The position numbers and the translations under genes are program-made. Positions 61,701-64,000 of a DNA stretch of 64,000 nt are shown here, piece after piece. Each line of letters opens with the position of its first letter. Positions within the stretch are counted from its first letter, which is position 1. Under the pieces are notes generated by a model. It did no database searches, was not told where the DNA came from, and was given only the letters and a program-made list of their open reading frames with translations. This DNA comes from Karalla daura (lineage: Eukaryota; Chordata; Actinopteri; Chaetodontiformes; Leiognathidae), in NCBI GenBank assembly GCA_029224185.1, contig CM055205.1:16838942-16902941 (forward strand). Direction: 5' to 3'.

Positions 61701-64000
61701 ACTAGAAAGTACTGAAGGGTTTTTTAAGATACAAAAGTTCTGCATCTGCCGCGTCTGGTGATTGATTGGGATATACACATAAACATTTGACGTTAAAAGC
61801 AATAATTTGAAGCACTTTCAGTCCATGGTGATGCTGTGCTAACAGTCTGTATTCAGTTGTCACCTTATCAGTTGTGATTCATGAAAGCAGACTCTGAGGT
61901 CAGGCTTGCCTCCGTGAAAACAGGCCTCAAACACAAGCGAGAACACACAGTCGTCAGACTTTAGAGTCTCAAAGGTTTTCTATTCTTACAATTTAAATAA
62001 AAACATAAAACAAATAGAAACTAAGAACCAAAATGACACCACGTTATGAAAATATTATTCCAAATAACATTATTGTTGGTGATTTAACAGTTGGATTGCG
62101 CTGGATGCAGCCAGTGAGAATTGGATAACTGAATAAAGATGAATGGCAGTTCCAAACTTTGAGTGCTGGTAATAAATATGAAATTAACTCCATTTACATG
62201 ATTTCATTTCTGAGGGATTAGAACCCCGCAAGCATATATTACACAGGAATAATTGCACACCTCTCTCTCTGTTTGGGTTTATATATACGCAGTCTGCAGC
62301 GTATGCACGAAACCAAAAAGCTGGCGGCAGGAAAGCACATTTCCTGGCTGTCACTGCTCAGTATTGTTTATGATAAATGCTGAGGGGAGCGCATTGCTGG
62401 ATGTGTACTATGCAATTATTCTACCTGGTTTCCAAGCGGTACATTTCTACTCATGGCCTCGCTACAGTGTTTTTGTTTTTATGGTTTCGGCGTATGGAAT
62501 GGAGGGAGGGAGGGAGGGAGACAGGCAGAGAGGCAGATTGACTGTACCGTACGAGGTCTTTATAAATGTTTGTCTGACTCACGCTGCCGCAGACTGTGTT
62601 CCAGTAAACCAGCGCGGACGGCAGAAAACACTCCAAAACCAACTGAAAGACGTGAGGCCGTATCTCTGACAGCTATCGCTTGTGCTTCAGAGCAGCAAAT
62701 GCAATTTGGAGAAGTCGTCGTGAATTCTTTGACGTGTACACAGCACGGAGGTACCAGAGAAGCAAGAAGACGGAGCGTGGCAGACCCTTTTGTTTCTTTG
62801 GGGCCAGGCCATCTAGTTTGTTCTGGCCTGTGTTTCGAGCAATGTGTTATTATCATACCACAACTGTTATTCAAGAACAAATCTATTTATAGAGATCAGT
62901 GCGTCGATTGGACTCTACAATAGCATGAGACTGCATCCAAAACTGTCTCGAAATGGTCAGGGATGTCCTTTGTCTGTCTCAGTAAAAACTCAATGACTAA
63001 TTTAAACAACCTAAGGTCAAGTGTGGGCAGTGAAAATATATGTGAAACAGCACAATATGGAATTATATAACTGGTTATAGAAGGAGTTGCGTGCTGGGAG
63101 CTAAATTGGTTCAACGTTTTAACTTTTCTCTATGACTCAAGAAAATTTGTTTTGAAGTTTGATATCCAGGCGACGTGCTTGTGTGCCAGTATGACGGTGC
63201 CCTGAAGTCATCAAGCCAGAGCTCTTAAGACGAAAAGCAACCTTAGATGAAGTTTCTCTTAATCCTCACATTGTGGTCACGCGAAACCCTCAACTTTGTG
63301 TCAGAATCGAAACAAAAAACAACTGGGTCTCTTCTCTTCTGCCTGATTGAAATCCATTTTCACTTAGGTCACAGTCAAACCACAGAGGCCGCTCCAGGTA
63401 CGAGCACCTCCTGAAAGAAATCTCGTAAAGTGAACCCCCCCCTCCTCCTCCCACCCCTGACCCCCTGATCGCAAGACAATTTTGCAGATTAGATATGGCA
63501 ACAAGCCCAAACGGTCCCCCGCTGCAGGGAAACGCTTGAAACTTGTAATCTTTTCTGGAGCCCGGGTGCAAGGAATGGAAGGGTTGAGGTAAAGGCTTTT
63601 AAGCCGCAGAATCTCATTCCTAATTTCATCATTCAAAGCCGAACACAAGTCATTTTGCAACTAAAGGGGGGGGGGGGGCGCCTTATCAGAGAGAACCAGC
63701 CATCCAGCGAAAACTGCAGAATTGGAGATGTCAGACCTCCTCCCCTGAAGCCAGCAGTTGCTTGGAACTCGGCGGAATTCGCACTAGTTTTCCACATCTG
63801 AGAGGGCCAAGCATCTGCCATGGTTTGAGGCCTGTTATCATTAACCCCCTCAAAAGAAAACAGAAACCTTCGCCCCCGCAACACACAAGGACAGCGCGTC
63901 AATCAAAGACAGGTTTATAACGTGGAGACGATGACAAGTGATACATTTGGTTTGGAAGGAATTTGCAATGAGAAAAAAAAAACAAAAAAACTTTGCCACA

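Larger units (their letters stand above)
54803..64000 (-). other. angpt1: angpt1 upstream intron (partial)
   Basis: This is at least 9.2 kb of intron upstream of the penultimate exon. The expected preceding exon (with a string like WLGNEFIFAITSQRQYM) was looked for on the minus strand and not found. It holds a purine-rich tract next to the acceptor (54,805-54,902) and interspersed repeat fragments near 55,590-55,795. A short palindrome lies at 59,867-59,890, and a G run at about 63,666-63,678. The stretch 60,900-61,250 is AT-rich with many homeodomain-like strings and could be a conserved non-coding element. No coding sequence is supported. Confidence 0.75.

Noticed and set aside
62453..62923. 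156- and 138-codon overlapping plus-strand ORFs
   Set aside because: No recognisable content; two overlapping frames are open by chance.

Overview
The window is vertebrate nuclear DNA, almost certainly from a ray-finned (teleost) fish. Genes are split into short exons with canonical GT/AG junctions. Introns and spacers are rich in CA/TG, CT and CTAT microsatellites, and several interspersed repeats look like common teleost families. Three protein genes are recognisable, all on the minus strand (5' ends to the right): samd12, abra and angpt1. No bacterial, plasmid or viral gene was seen, and no intact RNA gene. Most of the sequence is intron or spacer.

Layout. samd12 occupies about 1 to 34,422. 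A first coding exon of only 13 coding bases sits at 34,410-34,422 beside a ZNF143-type promoter motif. Exon 2 is at 18,011-18,219. Exon 3, the first half of the SAM domain, is at 10,277-10,406. The rest of the gene runs off the left edge. From 34,423 to about 37,196 is spacer. abra (STARS, actin-binding Rho-activating protein) is complete at 37,402-40,353: two coding exons, a 903-nt intron and 682 predicted residues. Its first exon carries 13 tandem copies of a 23-residue charged unit, which makes the protein far longer than the human one (about 380 aa). From 40,354 to about 48,837 is spacer with one MITE-like element. angpt1 (angiopoietin-1) starts at its 3' end: the last coding exon is 48,987-49,150 and the preceding one 54,672-54,802. 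The remainder to 64,000 is intron, and the gene continues off the right edge.

Functions. Abra links actin dynamics to MRTF/SRF transcription in muscle. Angpt1 is the secreted Tie2 ligand of vessel wall and mesenchyme. Samd12 is a small SAM-domain protein of poorly defined role. They are neighbours, not a pathway. abra-angpt1 adjacency matches the human order on 8q23, while SAMD12 lies roughly 10 Mb further along human chromosome 8, so the samd12-abra junction marks a rearrangement relative to human.

Most notable observations: the in-frame 69-bp repeat array in abra; a 25-nt direct duplication of the angpt1 penultimate-exon splice-acceptor tract; a cluster of strong CTCF-type motifs in divergent orientation within samd12; an Ang1/Ang2-mixed residue set in the angpt1 receptor-binding loop; and a MITE with recognisable terminal inverted repeats. 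Repeat family names are from recognition only, without a library search.
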